Positions 42,239-52,109 of a DNA stretch of 64,000 bases are shown here, in pieces; within the stretch, counting starts at the first letter, position 1, and every line of letters begins with the position of its first letter. Made by a program: the position numbers and the translations under genes. The stretch comes from Cochleicola gelatinilyticus (lineage in GTDB: Bacteria > Bacteroidota > Bacteroidia > Flavobacteriales > Flavobacteriaceae): assembly GCF_001637325.1 (NCBI RefSeq), contig NZ_LRXL01000037.1, positions 579,757 through 643,756 on the forward strand, written 5' to 3'. The notes beneath the pieces were generated by a model, which was not told the DNA's origin, made no database searches, and saw nothing but the letters and a program-made list of their open reading frames with translations.

Positions 42239-44680
42239 TTAGTACGTTCGCATGCGAATAATATCTGAGAACAATCCAGAGGCTGTAACTTCTCCTCCGG
42301 CACCTGCGCCCTTAATAATAAGGGGTTGTTCATGATACCGTTTCGTGTAGAACAGGACGATGTTATCTTTTCCTTCAAGATTATAAAAAGGATGTCCTTC
42401 TGGGATTTCTTCTAATCCTACACTGGCTTTACCATCTTTCAGTTGCGCTACGTATTTTAATTGCGCCCCTTTTTTTTGAGCTTTCCCTAATATTTTCTGA
42501 AAATAAGCTTCGTCCTTTTTAAGGGTTTCATAAAAATGGGAAACAGAACTGCTGTTCAGGTTTTCTTCGGTTAAAAACGGTTTGTTAATTACCTCTTCTA
42601 AATTCATCTCCATTCCGCTCTCGCGGGCTAAAATGAGTATTTTTCGAGCGACGTCAATCCCGCTCAGGTCAATACGTGGATCCGGTTCTGTATATCCTTC
42701 TGCCTGAGCTTGTTTTACTGTGTCGTGGAATGTTGCTTCTTTCTTAAAATTATTAAATACAAAATTCAAACTTCCTGAAAGTACGGCTTCAATGGAGGTG
42801 ATCTCATCACCCGATGCCATTAAGTTAGCTAGGGTATCAATAATAGGCAAGCCGGCACCAACGTTAGTCTCAAATAAGAACGGAGCGTTGTATTTTGTAG
42901 ATAATTCTTTTAGGTTGCGGTAGTTTTCATAATCTGAAGAACATGCGATTTTATTGCAGGCAACCACCGCAATGCTTTGTTTAAGAAACTTAGAGTAACT
43001 CGCTGCCACTAAATCGCTTGCCGTAACATCTACAAATATACTGTTGCGTTTGTTTAAAGAAATTGCATTTTTAATAAATACATCCATGTCTGCTAATACC
43101 CCCTCAACTTCTAAGAGTGTTTTATGGTCTTTTAAAGAGATTCCATCGGTATTAAAATGCATTTTCCGCGAGTTTGTAATTCCGATCACTCGAATGTTTA
43201 AATTGAGTTTCTCCTTTAAATATTGTTTTTGCTGCGTGATCTGATTAATTAATTTGCCACCAACATTACCAACTCCTGCGATGTACAAATTAAGCTGTTT
43301 TCGCTGGTCTTCAAAAAATCGCTCGTGCAACGCATTTAATGCTTTCTTTACATCTTTGGAAGCAATAACGGCCGAAATATTCTTTTCACTCGCCCCCTGA
43401 GCAATCGCTCGGATGTTTATGTTGTTTTTTCCAAGCGTGCTGAACATTTTACCGCTGATGCCCTGATGGTTCTTCATATTGTCACCCACTAATGCTATTA
43501 TAGAAAGGTTTGTTTCTACCAATAAGGGTTGCATTTTTTCGAGTTGAATCTCATTTTCAAATTCTGAGTCGATCGCTTGCTTAGCAAAACTTGCTTCATT
43601 GTCTAAAATACCTACGCAAATACTGTGTTCACTAGAGGCCTGCGTGATAAGAATTACATTGATCGATTGTTGTGATAGTGTTTCAAATAACCGTTTAGAA
43701 ATTCCAGGTATGCCTACAATTCCGGTTCCTTCCAGCGTGATTAATGAGATGGAATCTATATTTGTTAATCCGCTAACGGATAAGGTTCGTTCCGTTCCTT
43801 CATGGGTAATGAGGGTCCCTGCAGCTTCGGGAGAAAAGGTGTTTTTTATCTGAATAGGAATTCGTCGCAACATCACTGGAACAATCGTTGGAGGATACAG
43901 TACTTTGGCTCCAAAATGAGATAATTCCATGGCTTCTTGATACGAAATCGTAGCAATTGGACGGGCTTGTTTTACCAGTTTCGGATTTGCCGTAAACATT
44001 CCACTTACATCGGTCCAGATCTGAACTTCGGAAGCTGCAACACCCGCCGCGAGAATGGCCGCTGAATAATCGGACCCGCCTCTTCCAAGCGTAGTGAGTT
44101 CTCCTGTTTCAGTAGCAGCTACAAAACCAGGGAGTACTGTGATGCGTTCCGAAGAAGTTTGAAAGTAGGAGGTAATATTAGCGTTAGTTGCGGCATATCG
44201 AATGGTTTGTTTTGATTTTCCATTAGAGGTAATAATTAATTCTGTGGCATTCTTTCTATTTACCGATAAGCCTTCCAATTTCATAGCTTCGGTAATAAGC
44301 AACGAAGAGCACAATTCTCCATAAGCACATAAGCGATTGGTTGTTTTTTCTGATAGTTCATTAATATAGTATATACCCCTTAACATATCTTCAAGTTCAG
44401 AGAGATAGCTATATAGTTTCGAGGTAGTTTCTTCTTCAATCCCAAATGCAGTGGCTACTTCGAGATGTCTTCTTTTAATAGCGTCGAAGACCGAATTAAA
44501 ACTAGGATCGTTCTTTGAAGCTAACAACCCCGCCTTCAGTAATTGATCTGTAACGCCACCAAATGCAGAAACTACTACGATTAAACGATCTTCCTTCGAT
44601 GCTTTTTCAACAATAGAGAGAACATTCCGAAGACTTGCAATGGTACCTACAGAAGTACCGCCAAATTTTAAAACACGCAT
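42239..44680 (-). CDS. thrA: bifunctional aspartate kinase / homoserine dehydrogenase
   Basis: 813 aa ThrA-type fusion. Aspartokinase domain: MRVLKFGGTSVGT at the start and GRGGSDYSAAILA. The central regulatory region has two ACT domains (SIIALVGDNMKNHQGISGKM). The homoserine dehydrogenase domain begins around residue 465 with IAGVGNVGGKLI and contains FVDVTASD. It catalyses the first and third steps from aspartate; the ACT domains make threonine feedback likely. Preceded by a candidate leader peptide (44757-44852). Confidence 0.97.
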   Translation of the reverse strand: MRVLKFGGTSVGTIASLRNVLSIVEKASKEDRLIVVVSAFGGVTDQLLKAGLLASKNDPSFNSVFDAIKRRHLEVATAFGIEEETTSKLYSYLSELEDMLRGIYYINELSEKTTNRLCAYGELCSSLLITEAMKLEGLSVNRKNATELIITSNGKSKQTIRYAATNANITSYFQTSSERITVLPGFVAATETGELTTLGRGGSDYSAAILAAGVAASEVQIWTDVSGMFTANPKLVKQARPIATISYQEAMELSHFGAKVLYPPTIVPVMLRRIPIQIKNTFSPEAAGTLITHEGTERTLSVSGLTNIDSISLITLEGTGIVGIPGISKRLFETLSQQSINVILITQASSEHSICVGILDNEASFAKQAIDSEFENEIQLEKMQPLLVETNLSIIALVGDNMKNHQGISGKMFSTLGKNNINIRAIAQGASEKNISAVIASKDVKKALNALHERFFEDQRKQLNLYIAGVGNVGGKLINQITQQKQYLKEKLNLNIRVIGITNSRKMHFNTDGISLKDHKTLLEVEGVLADMDVFIKNAISLNKRNSIFVDVTASDLVAASYSKFLKQSIAVVACNKIACSSDYENYRNLKELSTKYNAPFLFETNVGAGLPIIDTLANLMASGDEITSIEAVLSGSLNFVFNNFKKEATFHDTVKQAQAEGYTEPDPRIDLSGIDVARKILILARESGMEMNLEEVINKPFLTEENLNSSSVSHFYETLKKDEAYFQKILGKAQKKGAQLKYVAQLKDGKASVGLEEIPEGHPFYNLEGKDNIVLFYTKRYHEQPLIIKGAGAGGEVTASGLFSDIIRMRTY

Positions 44681-44756
44681 ATAATATATTTTGAATCAAT
44701 AGAATAAATAGAAAGTTTTTCAGAATAGAAAAACATGATACCGACGATATATAAAA

Positions 44757-44852
44757 TTATGACCCCCAAGGGGTACCTGTAGAACAATAAGAATTTTCAA
44801 CCCAGCAGGAGGTGAGATATAGTTGCGTGGTATGTAAAAGTTTCTTTTTCAT
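44757..44852 (-). CDS. candidate thr-operon leader peptide (31 codons)
   Basis: ATG at 44852, TAA at 44757-44759, ending 76 bases before thrA on the same strand. The 31-residue peptide begins MKKKLLHTTQLYLTSC and ends STGTPWGS. It has 5 threonine codons among 31 (ACC, ACG, ACC, ACA, ACC). Its 3' end encodes the hairpin-forming GTACCCCTTGGGGGTC. The segment is markedly richer in G and C than the flanking leader. Leader peptides with biased codons upstream of amino acid operons sense charged tRNA. The bias here is moderate and no T-run follows the hairpin, so the mechanism is unproven. An imperfect promoter core TACATTTA lies about 15 bases before the ATG. Confidence 0.5.
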   Translation of the reverse strand: MKKKLLHTTQLYLTSCWVENSYCSTGTPWGS

Positions 44853-44965
44853 AGATGTCTTGTAGTAAATGTATTATTTTTACTGAAAAGAGCCATGTTA
44901 TAGAAAATTATTTTTAATTTTTTTCTCAAGGTTTATTTTTCAACTTTTAAAATGTCTTTTTATTT

Positions 44966-46507
44966 ATGAAAATTTTTTCTGCTGAACAGTTACATCAAGC
45001 CGATAAAGTCACTACCAAAAAACATGAAATTACTTCGTTAGATTTAATGGAGCGTGCTGGTTCACAAATTTTTAATTGGTTGCATCAACGCTTGCAAGGT
45101 GCTCCTGTTCCAATTCATATTTTTTGCGGAATTGGGAATAATGGGGGAGATGGTTTGGTTGTAGGAAGACTATTAATTGAAAACGGTTATAGTGTTACGA
45201 TATACGTTGCAAATTTTACAGACAAACGTTCTAAATGCTTTCTTGTAAATTACGATAAGGTTAAAAGTATAAGCAAGAAATGGCCTGTTTTAATGACTTC
45301 GGAAGAAGATTTTCCACAGATTAATAAAAAAGATATCGTGATTGATGCTCTTTTTGGCATTGGTTTAAATCGATCACCAGAGGGCTGGGTAAAGAAACTA
45401 ATTCAACACATAAATACTTCGGAATCTTTTACACTATCTATCGATATGCCTAGCGGAATGTATGCAGATACGGCAACTGAAGATTTTGATGCGGTGGTAG
45501 AAGCGAACCATGTGCTTACATTTCAAGCTCCAAAGTTTTCTTTCTTTTTACCCGAAACTGGAAAATATGCCCCATATTTTGAAGCTTTAGATATTGGACT
45601 TGATCCAGAATTTTTACATACTACAGAACCACTAGCGCAATTAATTCTAAAACCACAGGCGCAACAATTTTACAGACAACGAAAAAAATACGATCACAAA
45701 GGTACATTTGGTCATGCGCTCATTATAGCGGGAAGCTATGGGAAAATGGGGGCGGCAATACTTTCGTCAAAAGCGGCATTTCGAATAGGAGCGGGGCTTG
45801 TTACGTGTTTTGTGCCAGAATGCGGCTATCAGATCGTTCAAACCGCAATACCCGAAGCGATGACACTTACCGATAAGGAGGACGATCTTATCACGAACAT
45901 TGAATTCGACATTGAAGTTGCAGCCATTGGAGTAGGAATGGGAATCGGTACCAAAAAAGAAACAGTCGCAGCATTACAAAAGCTTTTTTCTGAAGCAAAA
46001 GCACCCATGGTGATCGATGCCGATGCTTTAAATTGTATTTCTGAAAATGAATCGCTGCTAAAGGTCCTTCCGAAGCAATCGGTGTTAACTCCACATCCCG
46101 GAGAATTAAAACGTCTTATAGGCGATTGGAAAAACGACTTCGATAAAATTGAAAAAACAAAAAAGTTCTCTGAAAAATATGAAGTTGTAGTTCTTATTAA
46201 AGGAGCAAATACCATGACTATTTTTGGAGATATGGTGTATATTAATTCGACCGGAAACCCCGGAATGGCAACTGCAGGAAGTGGAGATGTGCTCTCGGGC
46301 GTGATCACTGGATTGTTATCGCAAGGATACGATCCGTTGTTAGCCTCGGTTTTTGGAGTATACCTTCATGGTAGCGCAGGAAATATCGTGTCACAACAAA
46401 TTAGTTTCGAAGCAGTGATGGCTTCAGATATAGCCGATACGCTTGGAGATGCGTATATTGAACTGTTTGCTAAAGACCCAGTGCCAGGAGGGGAGCAGCA
46501 ACAATAA
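44966..46507 (+). CDS. nnr: bifunctional NAD(P)H-hydrate epimerase / ADP-dependent dehydratase
   Basis: 513 aa metabolite-repair enzyme. The N-terminal epimerase domain (1-215) has FCGIGNNGGDGLVVGRLL. The C-terminal carbohydrate-kinase-fold dehydratase (about 225-500) has GSYGKMGAAILSSKAAF, DADALNCI, LTPHPGELKRL and ATAGSGDVLSGVITGLL. It repairs hydrated NADH/NADPH. Divergent from the thr operon. Confidence 0.95.
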   Translation: MKIFSAEQLHQADKVTTKKHEITSLDLMERAGSQIFNWLHQRLQGAPVPIHIFCGIGNNGGDGLVVGRLLIENGYSVTIYVANFTDKRSKCFLVNYDKVKSISKKWPVLMTSEEDFPQINKKDIVIDALFGIGLNRSPEGWVKKLIQHINTSESFTLSIDMPSGMYADTATEDFDAVVEANHVLTFQAPKFSFFLPETGKYAPYFEALDIGLDPEFLHTTEPLAQLILKPQAQQFYRQRKKYDHKGTFGHALIIAGSYGKMGAAILSSKAAFRIGAGLVTCFVPECGYQIVQTAIPEAMTLTDKEDDLITNIEFDIEVAAIGVGMGIGTKKETVAALQKLFSEAKAPMVIDADALNCISENESLLKVLPKQSVLTPHPGELKRLIGDWKNDFDKIEKTKKFSEKYEVVVLIKGANTMTIFGDMVYINSTGNPGMATAGSGDVLSGVITGLLSQGYDPLLASVFGVYLHGSAGNIVSQQISFEAVMASDIADTLGDAYIELFAKDPVPGGEQQQ

Positions 46508-46540
46508 ATTTAAAGCAATGTGAAAAATAAGATGGATAAA

Positions 46541-46906
46541 CTATTCTGCACGTAGTATTTTTTCCATTTTACGTCCTTTGGCAAGTTCATCTACTAATTT
46601 ATCTAAATAGCGAACTTGTCTTGTTAACGAATTCTGTAACTCTTCGATGCGATACCCACAGATAACACCTTTAATTAAGTGTGCATTTGGATGCAGTGTA
46701 GCATTTTCAAAAAATGTCTTAAAGGTCACTTTGTTATGAATTAATTCGTTGAGTTTTTCTTCATCATATCCAGTGAGCCATTCGATGACTTGATGTAATT
46801 CTTCTTGGGTTCTTCCCTTCTTTTCCACTTTAGTGACGTAATGTGGATATACAGAAGAGAAGGTCATTGTAGCAATGCGTTCGTTGTGTTCGGGAGTTGT
46901 TTTCAT
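46541..46906 (-). CDS. DUF2200 family protein
   Basis: 121 aa soluble protein. The conserved features are [58 protein letters not shown] ICGYRIEEL and ending with [15 protein letters not shown]. It matches the widely distributed DUF2200 family. Function unknown. Monocistronic, convergent with nnr. Confidence 0.88.
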   Translation of the reverse strand: MKTTPEHNERIATMTFSSVYPHYVTKVEKKGRTQEELHQVIEWLTGYDEEKLNELIHNKVTFKTFFENATLHPNAHLIKGVICGYRIEELQNSLTRQVRYLDKLVDELAKGRKMEKILRAE

Positions 46907-46962
46907 AATTCTTAAATTTTACTACAGGGATCCATTTCTAATTTTGTAGCAATGTGTTGATG

Positions 46963-47610
46963 TTAGCTCGAATAAAAAGTTTGTGTTTCATTTAAAAGCA
47001 ATTTATTATTAGTTATAAATGTTTCGATCTTTTTTATAGATTCTTCTTTAAACACGTAGAATAACAATTGACCTGAATAATGAAATGATAATACTGTTTT
47101 TAATGTTTCTGAATAAAAGAAATTAAAACCATAATAGTTTCCTTGCACCAAGTTGAAATAATCTGGAAGTAGTTTTTGTAATTCTACTGGATTTGAAACT
47201 ACAATTCCTCTTTTGTAATTTTCTTTTCCAATATGGGTTTTAAAGTTATGGTATGCTATTTTGGTTTCAGGATGATACGTTGCAATGTCTTCTTGAAACC
47301 AAGAAGTTTTAAAAAAAGGAATAAATATAAGTTCACTATTATGCTGTTCAACAAATAACGTTATTACAGTACTTATAAATACTATTTCGTCGGTATCTTG
47401 CGGTGCATCAATCACGATTTGAGATAGCAGTTTAAACTCTTGTGTTACAGGTTCGTCTGTAATTTTTTTGAAGGAAATAACTTCCTCATTATATTGCTCT
47501 TCATCTTCAGAAATACCGCTATTATTTGGATGTTGCGTATACTGCCAACCAGCTATAAAGGATGCAAATATGGGGTCTTTAAGAGCTTCTTTTCTGCTTA
47601 TATAATTCAT
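46963..47610 (-). CDS. hypothetical protein
   Basis: 215 aa without signal peptide, transmembrane helix or a motif I recognise. It has acidic N-terminal third (GISEDEEQYNEEV) and aromatic-rich strands (GNYYGFNFFYSETLKTVLSF, YSGQLLFYVFKEE), suggesting a mixed alpha/beta fold. It sits 18 bases after the TlpA-like lipoprotein gene on the same strand, so co-transcription is likely. Codon use looks like the neighbours. Confidence 0.6.
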   Translation of the reverse strand: MNYISRKEALKDPIFASFIAGWQYTQHPNNSGISEDEEQYNEEVISFKKITDEPVTQEFKLLSQIVIDAPQDTDEIVFISTVITLFVEQHNSELIFIPFFKTSWFQEDIATYHPETKIAYHNFKTHIGKENYKRGIVVSNPVELQKLLPDYFNLVQGNYYGFNFFYSETLKTVLSFHYSGQLLFYVFKEESIKKIETFITNNKLLLNETQTFYSS

Positions 47611-47627
47611 TCTTTGCTATGGCATAC

Positions 47628-48995
47628 TTAAATTAGACCATCTAATAATATCCGTAAATTCGTGTCGGAAGGTCTTGGTGCATCTGCAGATACAATGTTT
47701 CCTTCGGGATCTAAAAGAATAAATCTTGGAATTCCTTGAATACCATAATCTTGAACAAATTTAGATTTCCAATTATTATCTGCCAACAATTGAATGCCGC
47801 CCAATTCTTTTTCTGAAACCATGCTTTTCCATGTTTCATAGTCTTTAGGCACATCGATCGATATACTTACAAAGGCCACATTTTTGCCAGAATACGCTTC
47901 TTCAACTTCTTGTAAGGAAGGGATCTCTCTAATGCATGGTCCACACCAAGTCGCCCAGACATCTATATACACATACTTTCCTTTTAGATCGGTTAATGAT
48001 GTCGTGCCCCCTTTGTGATTTTCGTAATTAAATTCTGGCGATACATTGCCTCTGGTTAGGGTTTTTAATTTATTATACCGTTCGGTGAGTATTGCAAGAT
48101 TTTCTTCCGAAGGATTACTATTTTTATATATACTAAATAGTTCTTCTAGTTCATCATCGGATTTTAATCCGAAGCGAAGATAATCGGTCATTAATTTATC
48201 TTTCGCAAATCCATCTGGCAAATTAGAGTCGATCGTGGTTAAAAAGCTTTTTGCCGGTCCTAGGGTACTGTCTTTTTTTGTTTTTTGTGCAGCAATCCTA
48301 CCGTAATGTGTGCTCAAAAGACTTTGATAGGCAACCGAGGATCGAAATAGTGTAGTGTCGCTGTAATTAATGTCTTTTAATTTTTCATAAAATTGAGGAG
48401 GTACTGCAAAGTTTTCCTTTTTTGTGAAATGCATATGGTATTCTTCATACGATTCTAGATTGGTAGCATGGGCAAATTTATTTTCGTTTTGCTCCATATT
48501 TAGAAATGTTTTATTCTTTATGTTACTCGCTTTTAAAAGACTATCGTAACGTTCATTTTGTGCAGATAATGCTTCAGAAAAAAGAGCAGGCTCCATTTTA
48601 TATAATGTTTCGAAGTCATTAAATTTTTCATCCATTAAAAACTTAGCGGCTAGATAATTATTTTCAGGAGCAAGAGAACCTCCATAGATAAGACTTTCAT
48701 CAAACTTAAAAGCATCTAAAGTAACTGTAACGTGCTTTCCTTTTTCAAGGTAGACAGCCGTACGTTCTCTATTAATATAAAGATCGTAATATCCGTTTCT
48801 TTCTATATCTAATGTATCGGTAAATTTCCCTTCCGTAGAAATAGGTAATGTAGTTTTAAACCCCTTGCCACTTAATATGGCCTCTTCGGCAACACTATTT
48901 TTAATAGTACCATTAAAAATTACATACTCGGGTTGTTTTGGTTGTTCACAAGAGAATATTGTGAGGGTCAATGCCAATAGAAATAAATTTTTCAT
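47628..48995 (-). CDS. TlpA/ResA-type thioredoxin lipoprotein
   Basis: 455 aa. Lipoprotein signal with LTIFS-C near residue 16. An N-terminal DUF4369-like beta domain (VIFNGTIKNSVAEEAILSG) is followed by a helical region and a C-terminal thioredoxin domain (about 315-455). The redox site is WATWCGPCIREIPSLQ (CxxC); the cis-proline is in GIPRFILLDPEGNIV. It is expected to reduce disulfides in envelope proteins, for example apocytochrome c or other exported partners. Followed by the unknown 215 aa gene. Confidence 0.88.
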   Translation of the reverse strand: MKNLFLLALTLTIFSCEQPKQPEYVIFNGTIKNSVAEEAILSGKGFKTTLPISTEGKFTDTLDIERNGYYDLYINRERTAVYLEKGKHVTVTLDAFKFDESLIYGGSLAPENNYLAAKFLMDEKFNDFETLYKMEPALFSEALSAQNERYDSLLKASNIKNKTFLNMEQNENKFAHATNLESYEEYHMHFTKKENFAVPPQFYEKLKDINYSDTTLFRSSVAYQSLLSTHYGRIAAQKTKKDSTLGPAKSFLTTIDSNLPDGFAKDKLMTDYLRFGLKSDDELEELFSIYKNSNPSEENLAILTERYNKLKTLTRGNVSPEFNYENHKGGTTSLTDLKGKYVYIDVWATWCGPCIREIPSLQEVEEAYSGKNVAFVSISIDVPKDYETWKSMVSEKELGGIQLLADNNWKSKFVQDYGIQGIPRFILLDPEGNIVSADAPRPSDTNLRILLDGLI

Positions 48996-49094
48996 GGTTG
49001 GAGTTTTAGATTCTACTTAAGTTGATAAGGTCTTAGTAAATATAAATAAAACCTAAACAAGAAATTGTATTTTTACGTTCCAAACAATGAAACA

Positions 49095-50606
49095 ATGCAA
49101 GATACTCATTATATAAGTACAGAAATTCTTACCCTTACGGCAATTAAGCACATTCGAGAACATGATGTTAAACTTGAACTTTCTGAAGAGGCAATACTTA
49201 ATATTAAGAAATCGAGAAATTATTTAGCCGAAAAAATAAAGACTAACGATACACCTATCTACGGAATTAATACCGGCTTTGGGTCTCTATGTAATGTAAA
49301 AATATCTTCTGAAAACCTCTCGAAGCTTCAAGAAAATTTAGTCATGTCGCATGCTTGTGGTACTGGAGAATATGTGCCAAAACATATTGTGAAGCTCATG
49401 TTGCTACTGAAGATTCAATCGCTTAGTTATGGAAATAGTGGGGTGCAACTTGAAACGGTACAACGATTGGTCGACCTTTATAATAACGATATTCTTCCTG
49501 TAGTCTATTCACAGGGAAGTTTAGGAGCGTCTGGAGACCTAGCTCCTTTAGCCCATTTGGCCCTTCCGTTATTAGGAAAAGGGGAGGTGTACGTGGAGGA
49601 TGAAATTATTGCTTCCGAAGAAATTTTAAAAAAATACAATTGGGAGCCTATAGTACTTCAAGCTAAAGAAGGATTGGCGCTACTTAATGGAACACAGTTT
49701 ATGAGTGCATATGGGGTTTATATTTTACTTCAAAGCTATAAATTGTCATACTTAGCAGATCTTATTGGCGCAGTTTCGGTAGATGCATTCGATTGTAACA
49801 TGAGTCCTTTTAATCCCTTAGTACACATGGTGCGTCCCCATAGTGGTCAAGTTAGAACAGCCGAGCAAATGCGTACATTTTTAGAAGGAAGTGAGTTGGG
49901 AGTTTCAGAAAAAATGAGCGTGCAAGATCCTTATTCGTTTCGTTGCATACCACAGGTTCATGGTGCTACCAAAGACACGATAAATTTTGTGAGTAAAACT
50001 TTTAAGACTGAAATTAACTCGGTAACCGATAATCCAAATATTTTTATTGCGGAAGATGAAATAATTTCTGGAGGTAACTTTCATGGACAACCTCTTGCGC
50101 TTGCACTAGATTATATGTCAATCGCCATGGCTGAATTAGGGAATATATCTGAACGAAGGACGTATCAATTAGTTTCTGGGTTACGAGGTCTTCCAGATTT
50201 TTTAGTTAATAACCCTGGTTTAAATAGTGGATTCATGATTCCACAATACACCGCTGCAAGCATTGTAAGTCAGAACAAACAATTAGCAACTCCCTCTTCG
50301 GTAGATTCTATCGTTTCCAGTAACGGACAAGAAGATCATGTGAGCATGGGAGCTAATGGAGCAACAAAATGCCTTCGAGTTATTGAAAATATTGAAACTA
50401 TTTTAGCTATTGAACTTATGAATGCCTCTCAAGCATTAGCGTTTAGGGCACCTAAAAAATCCTCTCCTTTTGTAGAATCTTTTGTAGCTAGCTTTAGAGA
50501 AGCAGTACCCTTTGTAGCTGAAGACAGATTATTAGCAAACGACATTCACGCTGCTATCGGATTTCTTCAGAGCCTTTCTATAGATACCGATTTGATGTTT
50601 AATTAA
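49095..50606 (+). CDS. hutH: histidine ammonia-lyase
   Basis: 503 aa aromatic amino acid lyase that turns histidine into urocanate. The MIO cofactor forms from A-S-G in SQGSLGASGDLAPLAHLAL (about residue 145). YGINTGFGSLC and YSFRCIPQVHGATKD are also family motifs. Other hut genes (hutU, hutI) are not adjacent, so phenylalanine or tyrosine lyase activity cannot be strictly excluded, though the sequence pattern is of HutH. Start ATG 49095 chosen over an in-frame TTG at 49065. Confidence 0.92.
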   Translation: MQDTHYISTEILTLTAIKHIREHDVKLELSEEAILNIKKSRNYLAEKIKTNDTPIYGINTGFGSLCNVKISSENLSKLQENLVMSHACGTGEYVPKHIVKLMLLLKIQSLSYGNSGVQLETVQRLVDLYNNDILPVVYSQGSLGASGDLAPLAHLALPLLGKGEVYVEDEIIASEEILKKYNWEPIVLQAKEGLALLNGTQFMSAYGVYILLQSYKLSYLADLIGAVSVDAFDCNMSPFNPLVHMVRPHSGQVRTAEQMRTFLEGSELGVSEKMSVQDPYSFRCIPQVHGATKDTINFVSKTFKTEINSVTDNPNIFIAEDEIISGGNFHGQPLALALDYMSIAMAELGNISERRTYQLVSGLRGLPDFLVNNPGLNSGFMIPQYTAASIVSQNKQLATPSSVDSIVSSNGQEDHVSMGANGATKCLRVIENIETILAIELMNASQALAFRAPKKSSPFVESFVASFREAVPFVAEDRLLANDIHAAIGFLQSLSIDTDLMFN

Positions 50607-50611
50607 TAGTT

Positions 50612-51502
50612 ATGAAAAAACATATTGGATTCGTATTAATAGTTTTATTTTATAGTACAGGAGTTGCTCAAAATTACCGCCCCATGTTTTCTGAATTAAA
50701 TGAATGGCAGTTTTTGAATTGCTTTCAAGGAGATTGCGATCTTGTAGATACTTATTTCACTGACGGAGATACTATTGTTAATAATAAAAGCTATAAAATT
50801 CTTGATGGTCATCATTATATAGCTAGAAATTTTTTATTTCGAGAAGATATTTCCCAAAGAAAAGTTTACCTAACAACTATTATAAATAATTCTTTAAGAG
50901 AATACCTTTTATATGACTTTTCTTTAGAGGTGGGGGAGGAAATAGAAATGTTTAATCCTATATCCCCATTTCCAGAAAATGGAGGGATGTTTACTCTTAC
51001 TAGCATTGAAATACAGCCTTTAACAGACGGAAATTTTTATAAACATTTTTATTTTTCACCATCTCCTGAAAATACAACTAGTTCTTGGAATGCCGTATGG
51101 ATTGAAGGTGTTGGTTCATTGTCATTAATTAATGCTCCTGGAGGTGAACCAAATTTTGATGGAGTTGGAGCAGTATGTTGTTCATTTGCAGATGGTGAAA
51201 ATATTTATTCTAACACAGAGCGAATTGAAACTTGTAATCCGAATATATTGGAAGCGGAGGAGGAAGAATTGTTTCCCGAGATAGAAATTTATAATTATGA
51301 TGGATCCATATATATTAGAAATGCATTAGCTGTTAAACAGCTATCAATTTACGATCTTCAAGGTAGGTCTTTACTGTCTAAAAAATATGATTCTACTTCA
51401 ACAATAACCATATCTTCTGAAGGTTGGAGAGATAGTGTTTATTTCATGTTGGTAAAAGGCACTAAGAATAAAACGAAAATCTTTAAAATAATCACACGAT
51501 AG
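50612..51502 (+). CDS. secreted protein with type IX secretion sorting domain
   Basis: 296 aa with an N-terminal signal peptide (LFYSTGVAQ). The C-terminal 80 residues form a T9SS type A sorting domain: IEIYNYDGSIYIRN, KQLSIYDLQGRSLLSKKY, and the final YFMLVKGTKNKTKIFKIITR. Such domains direct export across the outer membrane by the gliding-associated type IX system. The N-terminal 200 residues (cysteines in FLNCFQGDCDLVD and AVCCSFADG) are unknown. Six bases after hutH, so possibly read through from it, although the functions look unrelated. Confidence 0.82.
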   Translation: MKKHIGFVLIVLFYSTGVAQNYRPMFSELNEWQFLNCFQGDCDLVDTYFTDGDTIVNNKSYKILDGHHYIARNFLFREDISQRKVYLTTIINNSLREYLLYDFSLEVGEEIEMFNPISPFPENGGMFTLTSIEIQPLTDGNFYKHFYFSPSPENTTSSWNAVWIEGVGSLSLINAPGGEPNFDGVGAVCCSFADGENIYSNTERIETCNPNILEAEEEELFPEIEIYNYDGSIYIRNALAVKQLSIYDLQGRSLLSKKYDSTSTITISSEGWRDSVYFMLVKGTKNKTKIFKIITR

Positions 51503-51516
51503 GGCCTGCAAGTATA

Positions 51517-51894
51517 TTATAAGTTGGCACTAAAAATAAGATTACGAGCCCATTCAATAGCTTCGTCGAGGGTTTTAAAGATTTCAAATTCTTTATTTAA
51601 AAAATTTTTTTCAAATGTCGCATTGTCTCTCGCCAACACATGTGGAGAAACAACTCCGAAGCCTTTAAGGTTTTTAATGTCGTTGGTCATTATGTAAACA
51701 CTTGGATCTACCGAATAAGAATGAATTCGATTGGTGATGTAAACAAATGGGGCGTCTTGAAAATGTTCTACTGCATGTTGAATAATTTCATAACTTAAAT
51801 CATTGGTTAATACAACGCCTTCATTAATCGTTGCAATAACATAAAAATTATGAATTTCGATAATACCGAAATCTACTTGTATTGTTTTATGCAC
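51517..51894 (-). CDS. STAS/SEC14-like protein, paralog 2
   Basis: 125 aa, GTG start at 51894. It matches the protein at 27131: both have (F/Y)-YI(T/S)NR-(I/V)-x-(S/D)YSVDP in the middle and FEIFKTLDEAIEWA / FEIFENLQDAEKH at the end. Likely a small soluble regulator of STAS or SpoIIAA type. Function unknown. Single gene, convergent with the T9SS cargo. Confidence 0.65.
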   Translation of the reverse strand: MHKTIQVDFGIIEIHNFYVIATINEGVVLTNDLSYEIIQHAVEHFQDAPFVYITNRIHSYSVDPSVYIMTNDIKNLKGFGVVSPHVLARDNATFEKNFLNKEFEIFKTLDEAIEWARNLIFSANL

Positions 51895-52043
51895 TTGTGG
51901 GGATATTAAGTTGAGGCTGTAAATATAGCTTTTTGAATTATAGTTTCAGTTTTCTGAATTTGCTTTTTTCTGAATCTGGTTTTTGAAGGTTATAGTAATT
52001 TAAAATTACGTTTTGTTAAAAATAGGGTAATTAGGATAAGGAT

Positions 52044-52079
52044 AAAAAAAGACCGGAAGATAATATATCTCCCAGTCTT
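52044..52079 (-). terminator. intrinsic terminator of clpC
   Basis: On the minus strand AAGACTGGGAGATA / TATCTTCCGGTCTT, a 14-bp stem with two G-U pairs and a 3-base loop, followed by seven T. It lies 31 bases after the clpC stop. Confidence 0.85.
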
Positions 52080-52109
52080 ATTATATGCATTTTAAAACGA
52101 ATAAATCTT

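Noticed and set aside
51995..52009. Palindrome GTAATTTAAAATTAC upstream of the STAS-like gene
   Set aside because: Only A/T-rich with a single-base centre; such palindromes are expected by chance in this composition.
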